Assembly: GCA_003151555.1 (NCBI GenBank)
Contig: PLXU01000203.1
Coordinates: 22,587-34,032 of the forward strand
Length of the DNA: 11,446 bases
Source: Acidimicrobiaceae bacterium
Lineage (GTDB): Bacteria; Actinomycetota; Acidimicrobiia; Acidimicrobiales; RAAP-2
Direction of reading: 5' to 3'
Shown: piece after piece, positions 1 to 7,902 of the stretch
Layout of the letters: every line of letters begins with the position of its first letter
How positions within the stretch are numbered: position 1 is the stretch's first letter
Translations under genes and position numbers: made by a program
Notes under the pieces: generated by a model
Told to the model about the DNA's origin: nothing
Databases searched by the model: none
What the model saw: only the letters and a program-made list of their open reading frames with translations

Positions 1-384
1 GGGGCCAGCGTGCGCGCGTCATTGGCCGATCAGACCGCGGCGGCCCTGATCGGCATCGACGTGCGTCGGGTGTCGACCATCTGTTTTGGGATCGGCGTGG
101 CGGTGACCGCGGCGGGCGGCATGGTCTATGGCGCCAGTGGTAGCTTCAACGCGAGCACGAGTTACGACCTCATCTCACGTCTGCTCATCATCATCGTGCT
201 CGGCGGTATGGGCAGTATGGTCGGGGCTTTGGTGGCCTCCATTACCATGATCACCATTGAGGACATCGTGGCGGTTGCCTGGTCGCCCGTGTGGTCGACG
301 CTGTCGTTCTTCCTCGTACTGGTCGTGGTGCTCTCCGTGCGACCCCAAGGGCTCTTCGGCAAGCAGTCAGCGAGAGTTGCATAA
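1..384 (+). CDS. livH: LIV-type ABC transporter permease LivH, C-terminal part (5' end outside window)
   Basis: This is the last 127 codons of an inner-membrane permease of the branched-chain amino-acid (LIV/HAAT) ABC family, which pairs with LivM to form the transport channel. The reading frame is open from base 1, so the GTG at 10 is internal and the gene begins upstream. The segment right after the window start (basic stretch, then ALIGID and RRVST) matches the cytoplasmic coupling region of LivH-type permeases. It is followed by hydrophobic helices, a Gly-rich LGGMGSMVGAL motif typical of the family, and a C-terminal VRPQGLFG motif. The TAA stop overlaps the ATG of the next gene by one base. 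Family assignment is firm; the substrate (amino acid, amide, urea or other) is not determined by the sequence. Confidence 0.93.
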   Translation, partial: GASVRASLADQTAAALIGIDVRRVSTICFGIGVAVTAAGGMVYGASGSFNASTSYDLISRLLIIIVLGGMGSMVGALVASITMITIEDIVAVAWSPVWSTLSFFLVLVVVLSVRPQGLFGKQSARVA

Positions 385-1391
385 TGCTGCAACGAAAAAA
401 TCTGTTGTGGTTGCTCGCGCTGTTGGTCTTCGGTGTCTACCCACTGGTAGTGACCAATCCCACCTACACCACCATTGCGGTGTTCACCCTCATCTTCATG
501 GCCTGCACGACGTCGTGGAACATGTTCTCGGGCTACTCGGGTTACATCGCGTTGGGATCGGGCGTCTTCTATGGCGTCGGCGCGTACACGATGGCGCTGT
601 GCTCGCAGCACTGGCACATGGCCGCGGGCGCCGCCATGTTCTGGTTGGTGCCGCTCGGCGGTCTGTTGGCGACCCTGATCGCGGTACCGGTGGGCTGGGT
701 GGTGCTGCGAGTTCGTCGCCACACCTTCGTGGTGATCACCATCGCGGTCTTCTTCGTGGCGCAGCTGACCGCCATCAACGTCGGCTTCACCGGGGGCACG
801 GCGGGCCTGAGCCTGCCCTTCATCACGTGGGGCGCGAGTTACTACAACGTGCCCTTTTATTACGTGGCGCTGGCCATCGTCATTTTCGTCACGGCGCTCT
901 CGGCGTTGGTGCGCCGCTCGCGCTTCGGTCTGCAGTTGCTCGCGATCCGTGACGACGAAGACCGGGCGCTCGGTCTTGGGGTCAAGGTCTCGGCGGTGAA
1001 GCTAACGGGCTTTACCATGTCGGCCTTCGCGATCGGCATGTGCGGTGCTCTCTACGCCATGTTCATTGGCCAGATCTATCCCCAGTTCGTCTTTGATCCC
1101 CTGTTCGACATATCCATCGCGCTGATGGCATTTCTGGGCGGCCTGGGCACGCTGGTCGGTCCGTTGCTCGGCGCCCTGGTGCTCGAATCACTTCAGCAGT
1201 ACCTGACCGTGACGTACTCCAACGGATCTTTGTACCTCATCCTCTTCGGATCGCTCTTCCTGGTGGTGATCCTCTTCATGCCCCAGGGCGTCGTCGTGGC
1301 GCTGCGCGACCGCATCACGAAGAAGGCCGAACGCGAACGTGAGGCCGTGGCGTCCAACGAGACCACGTTGATGGGCAGCGCCAGCCCGTGA
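384..1391 (+). CDS. livM: LIV-type ABC transporter permease LivM
   Basis: This 335-residue polytopic membrane protein is the second permease of the LIV/HAAT ABC transporter. The open frame extends upstream to 291, but the ATG at 384 overlaps the livH stop (TAATG) and starts a protein with the usual short basic N-terminus (MLQRKN) and a first membrane helix. Several further hydrophobic segments follow. The cytoplasmic coupling motif, IRDDEDRALGLGV and the following KLTGF, is characteristic of LivM, as is the C-terminal FMPQGVV. The length is normal for the family. Translational coupling with livH upstream and with livG downstream (GTGA overlap) supports one mRNA. Confidence in the family is high; the substrate is unknown. 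Confidence 0.95.
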   Translation: MLQRKNLLWLLALLVFGVYPLVVTNPTYTTIAVFTLIFMACTTSWNMFSGYSGYIALGSGVFYGVGAYTMALCSQHWHMAAGAAMFWLVPLGGLLATLIAVPVGWVVLRVRRHTFVVITIAVFFVAQLTAINVGFTGGTAGLSLPFITWGASYYNVPFYYVALAIVIFVTALSALVRRSRFGLQLLAIRDDEDRALGLGVKVSAVKLTGFTMSAFAIGMCGALYAMFIGQIYPQFVFDPLFDISIALMAFLGGLGTLVGPLLGALVLESLQQYLTVTYSNGSLYLILFGSLFLVVILFMPQGVVVALRDRITKKAEREREAVASNETTLMGSASP

Positions 1392-2170
1392 CGACGCTCT
1401 TAGAGGCCACGGGCATCTCGCGCGCCTTCGGCGGCGTCCAGGCCCTTAACCTCTGTTCGCTCGAAGTCCAAAAGGGCAGTATCACCGGACTCATCGGGCC
1501 CAACGGTTCGGGCAAGACCACCCTCTTTAACGTCATGACCGGCTACGTCAGGCCCGATCAGGGTTCGGTCTTCTTAGGGGGCACCGACATCACCAACGAG
1601 CGTCCCGACAAGGTCTTCGCCCTGGGCATCGGGCGCACGTTCCAATTGACCCGGATCTTTGGACGCATCACCGTGTTAGAGAACATGTTGGTCGCCACCC
1701 AGCGCGAAGAGAGTTGGTTGAGGGGCCTCACGCGCTCGATGTCGTCCACCAGCGAGGTGACCTCGGCCATGGAGTGGCTGGACTTCGTCGGCATCGCCCG
1801 GCTGGCCAACCTGCAGGCGGGCGCCCTGTCCTTCGGTCAGCGCAAACTACTGGAACTGGCCTACGTGCTGGTCGCCAATCCCGACGTGATCCTGCTCGAC
1901 GAACCGGCCGGCGGCATCAACCTGACGCTCGTCAACGAGATCGCCAGCAAGATCCGCACGCTCAACAAGTCCGGTAAGACCTTTCTCATCGTCGAGCACA
2001 ACATGGAATTCGTCATGGGCCTGTGCGACGCGGTCACCGTGATGCACCAGGGGGCCGACCTCGTCACCGGCACGCCCAGCGAGGTGCGCGCCAACCCGTT
2101 GGTGCTCGACGCCTACCTGGGTGGCGGCGAGGACGACGAGGAGATCGAGCCCGAGGTCAGCCATGGCTGA
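1388..2170 (+). CDS. livG: LIV-type ABC transporter ATP-binding protein LivG
   Basis: This 260-residue cytoplasmic ATPase energises the LIV-type importer. The GTG start at 1388 overlaps the livM stop as GTGA, and the protein opens directly into the ABC domain. Walker A is GPNGSGKT at residues 37-44. The ABC signature is LSFGQ at 147-151, a common LivG variant of LSGGQ. Walker B ends with Asp171 and catalytic Glu172 (LLDEP), and the switch histidine lies in the VEHNM segment. The AGGIN after Walker B is typical of LivG rather than LivF. The C-terminal tail is unusually acidic. It overlaps livF by 8 nt, so the two ATPases are translationally coupled and probably form a heterodimer. Confidence 0.95.
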   Translation: MTTLLEATGISRAFGGVQALNLCSLEVQKGSITGLIGPNGSGKTTLFNVMTGYVRPDQGSVFLGGTDITNERPDKVFALGIGRTFQLTRIFGRITVLENMLVATQREESWLRGLTRSMSSTSEVTSAMEWLDFVGIARLANLQAGALSFGQRKLLELAYVLVANPDVILLDEPAGGINLTLVNEIASKIRTLNKSGKTFLIVEHNMEFVMGLCDAVTVMHQGADLVTGTPSEVRANPLVLDAYLGGGEDDEEIEPEVSHG

Positions 2171-2909
2171 GGCCCCAGTGTACTTGCGCTTCGAGGGGGT
2201 GGTCGCCGGCTACGGCGGCGGCGACGTCTTGAAGGGCGTGGACTTTGACGTCGATGAAGGTGGCGTCACCTGCATCGTCGGCCCCAACGGATCGGGCAAG
2301 TCGACGCTGCTAAAAACCGTCAGCGGACTGGTGCGTCCACGACTGGGTCAGATCTGGTTCAAGGGCACTGCGCTGGTGGGCCTCAGCCCGCGACAGATAC
2401 TGCGCCTGGGCATTGTCCAGGTGCCCCAGAACCACAGCCTCTTTAAAGAGATGACGGTGGATGAGAACATTGACCTGGGCGCATACCTGGTGAAGGACAA
2501 GAAGGTTATCGCCGAGCGCAAGGCGAGCATCCACGAGCTCTTTCCCATCGTGGCCGAACGCGCGCGCGACAAGGCCGGCAGCCTCTCGGGCGGCCAGCAG
2601 CGACTGGTCGAGTTCGCGCGTTGCCTCATGCTCGAGCCCGAATTGGTGGTGCTCGACGAACCGTCGATGGGCCTGGACCCCAAGACCCTGCGAGCCCTGT
2701 TCAAGACCATCAAGTCCATGAACAGCGCCGGACGCACCGTCTTGCTGGTCGAGCAGAACGCGCGCCTGGCGCTCAAGATGAGTCACGGTGGTGTGGTGTT
2801 GGAGAACGGGAAGGTCCGCCTCAAGGGCACCGGAGCCGAGGTGCTCAACAATCCGGAAATCGGGGCGCTGTACCTGGGCGGATCGATTGAAGAGACCAAG
2901 CGCGTATGA
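2163..2909 (+). CDS. livF: LIV-type ABC transporter ATP-binding protein LivF
   Basis: This is the second ATPase of the LIV importer, 248 residues from the ATG at 2163. The frame is open further upstream (2121), but that stretch lies inside livG, and the ATG start gives the standard N-terminus running into the first beta strand. Walker A is GPNGSGKS at residues 40-47, the signature LSGGQ at 141-145, and Walker B ends in Asp165-Glu166 followed by PSMGLDP. The C-terminal part, with VEQNARLAL and YLGG, is typical of LivF. The coding region overlaps livG by 8 nt. Twenty-five bases after its stop the next gene begins, still on the same strand, so the catabolic genes downstream are probably co-transcribed with the transporter. 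Confidence 0.95.
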   Translation: MAEAPVYLRFEGVVAGYGGGDVLKGVDFDVDEGGVTCIVGPNGSGKSTLLKTVSGLVRPRLGQIWFKGTALVGLSPRQILRLGIVQVPQNHSLFKEMTVDENIDLGAYLVKDKKVIAERKASIHELFPIVAERARDKAGSLSGGQQRLVEFARCLMLEPELVVLDEPSMGLDPKTLRALFKTIKSMNSAGRTVLLVEQNARLALKMSHGGVVLENGKVRLKGTGAEVLNNPEIGALYLGGSIEETKRV

Positions 2910-2934
2910 CGGTCAAGGGGAGTTAGTGAGCAAC

Positions 2935-3876
2935 ATGAGTGAATCAAAGATGCGAATCGGTTGGGTCGGCTGCGGCCGGATGGGTACGGCCATGGTCACG
3001 CGACTGGTGGCGGCTGGCCACGACGTCACCGCGACCAATCGCACCCGGGCCAAGGCCGAGGTGCTCGGTCAACTGGGCGCCACGGTCGTCGACTGCCCCC
3101 GGGATCTGGCCAACTGCGACATTGTCTTCATCATGGTCTCGGCCAACGCCGACCTGGTCGACGTGACGAGCGGCGCCCAGGGCGTGCTCAGTGATCCCGC
3201 GCACGCCCCGGGGATCGTGGTCGACTGCTCGACGGTGTCGAGCGAAACGTCGGCCGCGGTGCGCGGGGCCTGCTTCCTTCGTGGGTGCGACTTCCTCGCC
3301 GCGCCGGTGAGCGGCAATCCGAAGGTGGTCGCAGCCGGCAAGCTGACGCTCGCGGTCTCGGGCCCGCGCGAGGCCTTCGACAAAGTGCGTCCCTACTTCG
3401 ACGAGCTCGGTCAGGGCGTCACCTACGTGGGTGACGACGAGGTGGCCCGCCTGGTCAAGATCTGTCACAACATGTTCTTAGGCGTGGTCACCCAGGCGCT
3501 GGCCGAGATCATCGTGTTGGCCGAGCGCGGCGGAATCAAGCGCAGCGACTTGCTGGCGTTCCTCAACGACTCGGTCATGGGTTCGACGTTCTCGCGTTAC
3601 AAGACGCCGGCCCTCGTGAACCTCGACTTCACCCCGACCTTCACCCCGGTGCTGCTGCGCAAGGACTTCGACCTGGGTATGGCGGCGGCCAAGAAGCTGA
3701 ACGTGTCGATGCCGGTCTCCGCATTGTGCACCGAGATGGTGGTGAGCGCGATCGGGGCGGGCCACGTCGACGACGACTTCGCGGTGCTGCTGCTAGAGCA
3801 GGCCCGCAGTGCCGGCCTCACGCTGGAGCCGGAGAACATCGCCATCAACGACGGACTGAGTGGAGGCAAGCAATGA
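2935..3876 (+). CDS. Beta-hydroxyacid dehydrogenase family (3-hydroxyisobutyrate dehydrogenase-like) NAD(P)-dependent oxidoreductase
   Basis: This is a soluble 313-residue oxidoreductase of the 6-phosphogluconate/3-hydroxyisobutyrate dehydrogenase superfamily, which interconverts a hydroxyacid and its oxo or semialdehyde form. The Rossmann loop is GCGRMG (Gly12, Gly14, Gly17). Asn-Arg-Thr after the second strand (TNRTRAK) is the pattern often linked to NADPH preference. The substrate loop APVSG lies at 123-127 (usual DAPVSGG, with one Gly replaced by Asn). The catalytic Lys175 and Asn179 sit in LVKICHN, followed by the all-helical C-terminal domain. The start is uncertain: GTG 2926 is only 3 nt from the GGGGAG at 2917-2922, ATG 2935 is 12 nt from it, and ATG 2950 is also possible. 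Its position between a LIV transporter and an M24 hydrolase suggests a role in using the imported compound. The exact substrate is unknown. Confidence 0.88.
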   Translation: MSESKMRIGWVGCGRMGTAMVTRLVAAGHDVTATNRTRAKAEVLGQLGATVVDCPRDLANCDIVFIMVSANADLVDVTSGAQGVLSDPAHAPGIVVDCSTVSSETSAAVRGACFLRGCDFLAAPVSGNPKVVAAGKLTLAVSGPREAFDKVRPYFDELGQGVTYVGDDEVARLVKICHNMFLGVVTQALAEIIVLAERGGIKRSDLLAFLNDSVMGSTFSRYKTPALVNLDFTPTFTPVLLRKDFDLGMAAAKKLNVSMPVSALCTEMVVSAIGAGHVDDDFAVLLLEQARSAGLTLEPENIAINDGLSGGKQ

Positions 3877-5123
3877 GAGAGGGATTTGGCCCCACGGTCA
3901 TCACACCAGGGCACATGGGCGTGGACTTCGAGACGCGCGTGGACTTCGACCGACTGCGCAAATACCGGATGAAGCGCGCTCGCGAGGCCCTCGAGGCCAG
4001 CGAGTTCGGCGCCCTGCTGCTCTTTGACTTCTACAACATCCGTTACGTCTCGGGCACCTGGATTGGCGGCGCGTTGGGCGACAAGATGTCGCGGTACTGC
4101 CTCTTGACGCGCGAGCACGAACCCATTGTCTGGGACTTCGGCTCGGCCGCACGCCACCACCAGCTGTTCGCCCCCTGGCTGGAGCCGGAGAACTGTCGCG
4201 CCGGCATGCTGGGACTGCGCGGCGCGATCGCACCGCGCGCCGGTCTGTTCACCTCGGCGGTCAAGGAGATTGTGTCGATCCTGACTGACCATGGCGTGGT
4301 CGATCAACCCATCGGCATCGACATCGTCGAGCTGCCCTTGCTCTTTGAGCTCCAGGGCGCCGGCGTGGCGGTGCGCGACGCGCAGCAGACCATGCTCGAC
4401 GCCCGACAGATCAAGTCGCCCGACGAGATAATGCTGCTCTCCCAGGCGGCCGCCATGGTCGACGGGGTCTACCAGGACATCTTCGACGCGTTGAAGCCCG
4501 GCGTGCGCGAGAACGAGATCGTGGCGCTCGCCAACAAGCGCCTCTACGAGATGGGCTCGGACCAGGTCGAGGCAATCAACGCCGTCTCGGGCGAGCGGTG
4601 CAACCCGCACCCGCACAACTTCACCGACCGAATTATCCGTCCCGGCGACCAGGCATTCTTTGACATCATCCATTCGTTCAACGGTTACCGCACGTGTTAC
4701 TACCGGACCCTGGCCGTCGGCAGTTCGACCGCCCCGCAGCGCGACGCCTACACCCAGGCACGCGAGTGGATGGATAAGGCCATCGATCTGGTCAGTCCCG
4801 GTACTGGCACCGACGTGATCGCCAAAGCCTGGGCCGCCGCAACTGAGTTTGGCTTCGCCAACGAGATGGCGGCATTCGGTCTGCAGTTCGGCCACGGCCT
4901 CGGCCTCGGACTGCACGAGCGTCCGGTGATCAGTCGCCTCAACAGTCTCACGAACCCGATTGAACTGAAGACCGGCATGGTCTTTGCTCTCGAGACGTAC
5001 TGCCCCGCTTCGGATGGCATCTCCGCGGCCCGTATCGAAGAAGAAGTTGTTGTCACCGACGACGGCCCCGCAATTCTCACGCGATTTCCCGCGCAAGAGT
5101 TGATGGTTGCCAACAGGTACTAA
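3873..5123 (+). CDS. M24-family (aminopeptidase P/DddP-like) metallohydrolase with one altered metal ligand
   Basis: This is a 416-residue cytoplasmic enzyme with a creatinase-like N-terminal domain (about residues 30-165) and a C-terminal pita-bread domain of the M24 family. ATG 3873 overlaps the upstream stop (ATGA) and has GGAGG six bases before it. Four of the five usual metal ligands are visible: Asp264 (AFFD), His341 (GHGLG), Glu374 (FALET) and Glu389 (RIE). His348 (LHE) is also present. The second Asp ligand, expected 11 residues after the first, is Cys275 (YRTCYYRT). The N-terminal LFDFYNIRYVSGT resembles the DMSP lyase DddP, but the extra DddP acidic residues are not present, so DMSP cleavage is unlikely. 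A Xaa-Pro or amide-bond hydrolase acting on the imported compound fits best. Catalytic activity and metal are unproven. Confidence 0.85.
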   Translation: MREGFGPTVITPGHMGVDFETRVDFDRLRKYRMKRAREALEASEFGALLLFDFYNIRYVSGTWIGGALGDKMSRYCLLTREHEPIVWDFGSAARHHQLFAPWLEPENCRAGMLGLRGAIAPRAGLFTSAVKEIVSILTDHGVVDQPIGIDIVELPLLFELQGAGVAVRDAQQTMLDARQIKSPDEIMLLSQAAAMVDGVYQDIFDALKPGVRENEIVALANKRLYEMGSDQVEAINAVSGERCNPHPHNFTDRIIRPGDQAFFDIIHSFNGYRTCYYRTLAVGSSTAPQRDAYTQAREWMDKAIDLVSPGTGTDVIAKAWAAATEFGFANEMAAFGLQFGHGLGLGLHERPVISRLNSLTNPIELKTGMVFALETYCPASDGISAARIEEEVVVTDDGPAILTRFPAQELMVANRY

Positions 5124-5133
5124 GGGGGCAAGT

Positions 5134-5420
5134 GTGACCACGACTACCACCATTGTGTCGGGTCCTACGAACTTCGAGACGGAACTGAGCGTGTACGGCA
5201 AGTGAGGCGGCGCTGCGCTAGTTCGAACGCGCCGACGACGTCTTCTGGAAGTACTTCCCCAGGTGTACGAGTCAGCTCTCATGTGGTCAGAAGGCAGTCG
5301 CGGCGGGACTTGCTACAGCGTTGAAGAAGAAAGACTGGACATCGCGACGTACCGTGCCCGCGCCGTCGCTGGCGTGTGACGTGCCAAAGACCGCGGCGCG
5401 GGCCGAGCTCTTGGGCTGCA
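5134..5420 (+). pseudogene. Broken N-terminal fragment of a thiamine-diphosphate dehydrogenase E1 alpha subunit (pyruvate/acetoin dehydrogenase type)
   Basis: A GTG at 5134 with GGGGG five bases upstream opens a frame that stops after 23 codons (TGA 5203). Moving one base on (frame of 5204), the translation continues with EAALR, a TAG at 5219, and FERADDVFWKYF. Then RCTSQLSCGQKAVAAG follows, which matches the family pattern RGTxHLSIGQEAVAAG almost residue by residue, and GLATALKKKDW. A TYR-containing stretch is found only in another frame (from 5344). The original frame resumes with VPKTAARAELLG (5381-5416). Intact E1 alpha proteins have about 330 residues; the TPP-binding Gly-Asp-Gly region and everything after it are missing. 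At least one frameshift, one stop, an apparent small deletion and the truncation make this non-functional. It lies 10 nt behind the M24 gene, so it was probably the next gene of the same operon. Confidence 0.72.
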
Positions 5421-5640
5421 GAGGAGAGCACGCAGTTCCTCCGCGCCGCGGCTCAAGAAAAGGCTGCCCATGAGTCCCTTTCGATATCGAGAGCGGGCAG
5501 AACGTCTCGTTAGCTCGGCCATGGAAGTTGGGACAAACCTCTACTCCAGGTTCTTTGACCGCCCGCCACTACTCTCGCACCGTCTTCGCCGAAGTACACG
5601 TCCGTGTGCGTGTGGTGTGGGCCGGTTTTGCCGTGGCGTC
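5421..5640. other. Intergenic stretch without a convincing gene
   Basis: No open frame here has a good start and a recognisable protein. A helix-like coding remnant may continue just after the E1 alpha fragment: a frame beginning near 5420 runs about 30 codons with an Ala/Glu-rich composition and ends at a TAG near 5511. Its relation to any family is unclear. The antisense open frames in this stretch are explained by GC-rich composition. I see no strong terminator for the upstream operon. The last 30 bases lead into the promoter/operator of the MMPL gene. Confidence 0.5.
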
Positions 5641-5643
5641 TGT

Positions 5644-5659
5644 ATACCTCCGGGGGTAT
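5644..5659. promoter_or_regulatory. CsoR/CstR-type operator palindrome upstream of the MMPL gene
   Basis: The 16-bp sequence ATACCTCCGGGGGTAT is an inverted repeat in which every position pairs, with one T/G mismatch. ATACC and GGTAT arms around a C/G-rich centre are the known form of operators bound by CsoR-family repressors, as in the B. subtilis copZA operator. It ends one base before the proposed -10 box, so a bound repressor would block RNA polymerase. A CsoR-family gene lies at 7903-8190, behind the MMPL gene, and is the obvious candidate regulator. Seen: the palindrome and its position. Inferred: that this repressor binds it. Confidence 0.75.
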
Positions 5660-5660
5660 G

Positions 5661-5673
5661 TAGACTGCGCGGG
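5661..5673 (+). promoter_or_regulatory. -10 box and likely leaderless transcription start of the MMPL gene
   Basis: TAGACT (5661-5666) fits the actinobacterial TANNNT -10 consensus. Six bases separate it from the GTG at 5673, the distance at which transcription would normally start. There is no Shine-Dalgarno sequence close to this GTG, so a leaderless mRNA beginning at the start codon is likely. No good -35 hexamer is visible 16-18 bases upstream; the CsoR-type palindrome fills that spacer. Confidence 0.55.
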
Positions 5674-7841
5674 TGACCTTTCCCAAAGCACCTCTGCCCA
5701 CGCCCAACAATGACCCCATTAGTGATCCGGAGCCAACGCCCGGGATACTCGGCAGGCTTGGCGCCTGGTCCGTCGCACACAAGCGTCGCGTCTTTCTCAC
5801 CTGGCTTCTGATCGTTGTGGTGTTAGGTATTTTTGCCCCCAATGTTGAAAAGGCATTGAGCGGTGCCGGCTGGCAGGCCGACGGATCGCAGTCCGTAGCG
5901 GTGAGGCAGTTGGCTCAAAAGGACTTCGGTGGCCAGGCCAGTTCGGCAATCGAAGTGGTGATCCAGTCGAGCTCCTCGCTCACGAGCCCTGCTGCAGTTT
6001 CCACGATTCACAACGTTGAGAAGATGCTGAAGGAGAATTCAGACATTAGTGAGGTTGTGACTCCGGTGCCGGGAATTTCGATCAGTACGAACGGCAAGAC
6101 GGCGATCGTGCTCGGCGGCGCCGGCGCTGACCCCAACACCATGGTTCGCGCGGCCGATACGCTGAAGGCGCCCCTGGCTGCCCTGGGCGCCAAGAGAATC
6201 ACCGTGACGGCGACCGGCGCTTCGGTGCTCTGGTCAGATTTCAACACGGCGAACCGCACGGCCATGATGAGGTCCGAGATGTTCTCCTGGCCGGTGACGT
6301 TGGCGATCCTGGTGCTCGCCTTTGGTTCGCTGGTCGCGGCGGGCCTTCCCCTGTTGCTCACCATGGCGGGCCTGTTGAGCGCCGCGGGAATGTTGGATCT
6401 GTTGACGAAGATCACCCCCATCTCAATTTGGGCCATGAACTTCGCCTTGATGTTCGCCTTGGCTTTGGGCATCGACTACGCGCTGTTCATAGTGGTGCGT
6501 TTTCGCGGTGCGCACTTCGGTCGACACCGCGACGTCAGGCATTCGGTGTCCGAGACCATGGACTCCGCCGGTAAGGCCGTGCTCTTCTCAGGCGTTACCG
6601 TTCTCATTTCGCTCTCCAGCGTCATGATTGTCCCTTCGCCAGCGTTCCGGTCAATGGCTGGTGGCATCATGCTGGCCGTGGCGTTCGTGCTGGCGGCGTC
6701 GCTCACCCTGCTACCCGCGGTGTTAGGGCACCTGGGCGACCGAGTTGACTCGTTGTCCCTGCCATGGGTGCACGCTGGCGAGCACCGTTCAAAGCGCTTC
6801 GCCAAGTGGGGTGAACTCTTGTGGCGGCGCCCGCTGATCTTCGGCGCGGCCGTGTTGATCGCCCTCATCGCTCTGGCCATCCCGGTCCTTGGACTCAAGA
6901 CGGCGATGCCATCGATCAAAGTCGTTCCACCTTCGGCATCTTCACGAATCGGCTACGAAGAAGTGCAGAAGGCCTTCGGCGTCGGCGCACCCGGCCAACT
7001 TCAAGTGATTGTGCCGGCGAGCGAAGTGACCGCCGCGCAGAGTGTCTTGAGCCACGACAAGGGTCTGGCGGGTGTCACGCCAGTGCAGTACTCAACGGGC
7101 GGTTCGAATCTTGCAATGATGGGGGCCATCCCCAACGTTGACCCGTCGAGTCCGGTGCTCGGCGCGACCATACAACGTCTGCGCCTCGAGCTGCCCAGGG
7201 GGAGCCTGGTGGGAGGTGCGCCGGCGGAGAACTACGACCTCCAGGCGGCGCTGTCGTCCAAGACCCCCGTCGTAATTGGTCTCGTACTGTTGCTCGGCTT
7301 CCTACTGCTCGTCATTGCACTCCGTGCGCTGCTCATTGCCGCGATTGGCGTCCTCACCAGCCTGCTGGCAACCGGAGGTGCGTTTGGCGTTGCTCGTCTC
7401 GTCTTTCAAAATGGCGACGGGCATACACTCCTCGGCTTCGTGCCTCAGGGGTTCCTTGACGCGTGGGGTCCGGTGTTCTTCTTTGCCATGATCTTCGCCA
7501 TCTCCATGGACTACACAGTCTTTCTTCTCTCGAGTGCGAAAGAGCACTACGAACTCAGTGGTGACCCGAAGGATGCCATGGTCAATGGGATTGCCCACTC
7601 CGGTCGAGTCATCTTCTCGGCGGCGGCCGTGATGATTGCGGTGTTCTTCACCTTTGCGCTCTCGGGTCCCCTTCCCCCGAAGGAGATGGGAATCATCCTT
7701 GGTGTGGCGGTATTCCTCGACGCATTCCTGGTGCGATTGGTGCTCGTCCCGGTGCTCTTGCGTCTGACTGGTCGTGCCGCATGGTGGTTGCCCAGCTGGC
7801 TCGACAGACTCCTGCCAAAGGTCAACTTCGCACACGGATGA
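5673..7841 (+). CDS. MMPL/RND-superfamily transporter
   Basis: This is a 722-residue inner-membrane protein of the MMPL (mycobacterial membrane protein large) branch of the RND superfamily, proton-driven exporters of lipids, siderophores or toxic compounds. The layout is the classic duplicated one. TM1 lies at about 40-56 and is followed by an extracytoplasmic domain to about 200. A five-helix bundle holds the proton-relay motif GIDYALF (Asp268). Next come a second extracytoplasmic domain and a second bundle with SMDYTVF (Asp613). GTG 5673 is the only start that keeps TM1; no other ATG or GTG lies between it and the first helix. A CsoR-type palindrome precedes it, and 61 nt after its stop follows a CsoR-family regulator, so the two are probably one operon. 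The substrate cannot be read from the sequence; control by a persulfide-type sensor suggests export of something linked to sulfur stress. Confidence 0.9.
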   Translation: MTFPKAPLPTPNNDPISDPEPTPGILGRLGAWSVAHKRRVFLTWLLIVVVLGIFAPNVEKALSGAGWQADGSQSVAVRQLAQKDFGGQASSAIEVVIQSSSSLTSPAAVSTIHNVEKMLKENSDISEVVTPVPGISISTNGKTAIVLGGAGADPNTMVRAADTLKAPLAALGAKRITVTATGASVLWSDFNTANRTAMMRSEMFSWPVTLAILVLAFGSLVAAGLPLLLTMAGLLSAAGMLDLLTKITPISIWAMNFALMFALALGIDYALFIVVRFRGAHFGRHRDVRHSVSETMDSAGKAVLFSGVTVLISLSSVMIVPSPAFRSMAGGIMLAVAFVLAASLTLLPAVLGHLGDRVDSLSLPWVHAGEHRSKRFAKWGELLWRRPLIFGAAVLIALIALAIPVLGLKTAMPSIKVVPPSASSRIGYEEVQKAFGVGAPGQLQVIVPASEVTAAQSVLSHDKGLAGVTPVQYSTGGSNLAMMGAIPNVDPSSPVLGATIQRLRLELPRGSLVGGAPAENYDLQAALSSKTPVVIGLVLLLGFLLLVIALRALLIAAIGVLTSLLATGGAFGVARLVFQNGDGHTLLGFVPQGFLDAWGPVFFFAMIFAISMDYTVFLLSSAKEHYELSGDPKDAMVNGIAHSGRVIFSAAAVMIAVFFTFALSGPLPPKEMGIILGVAVFLDAFLVRLVLVPVLLRLTGRAAWWLPSWLDRLLPKVNFAHG

Positions 7842-7902
7842 GTCCACGTGCCCCGGGAGATACCTAACATGAATCAACCGGCGCCTCATTGAAGGAGAAA
7901 GA

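Noticed and set aside
3873..5123. DMSP lyase DddP
   Set aside because: The N-terminal half is DddP-like, but the extra acidic residues of the DddP active site (second Asp of the DxD pair, Asp after the GHG motif) are Ile and His here, and a metal Asp is Cys.
3597..5282. Long minus-strand open frame of about 560 codons
   Set aside because: It lies antisense to the dehydrogenase end and the whole M24 gene, both with clear motifs; such frames are common in GC-rich DNA. The composition is Arg/Val/Gly-rich without any recognisable domain.
7869..7892. Seven-codon leader ORF (MNQPAPH) ending on the repressor's ribosome-binding site
   Set aside because: It has only a weak GGGAG upstream and is too short to separate from chance, though translational coupling cannot be excluded.
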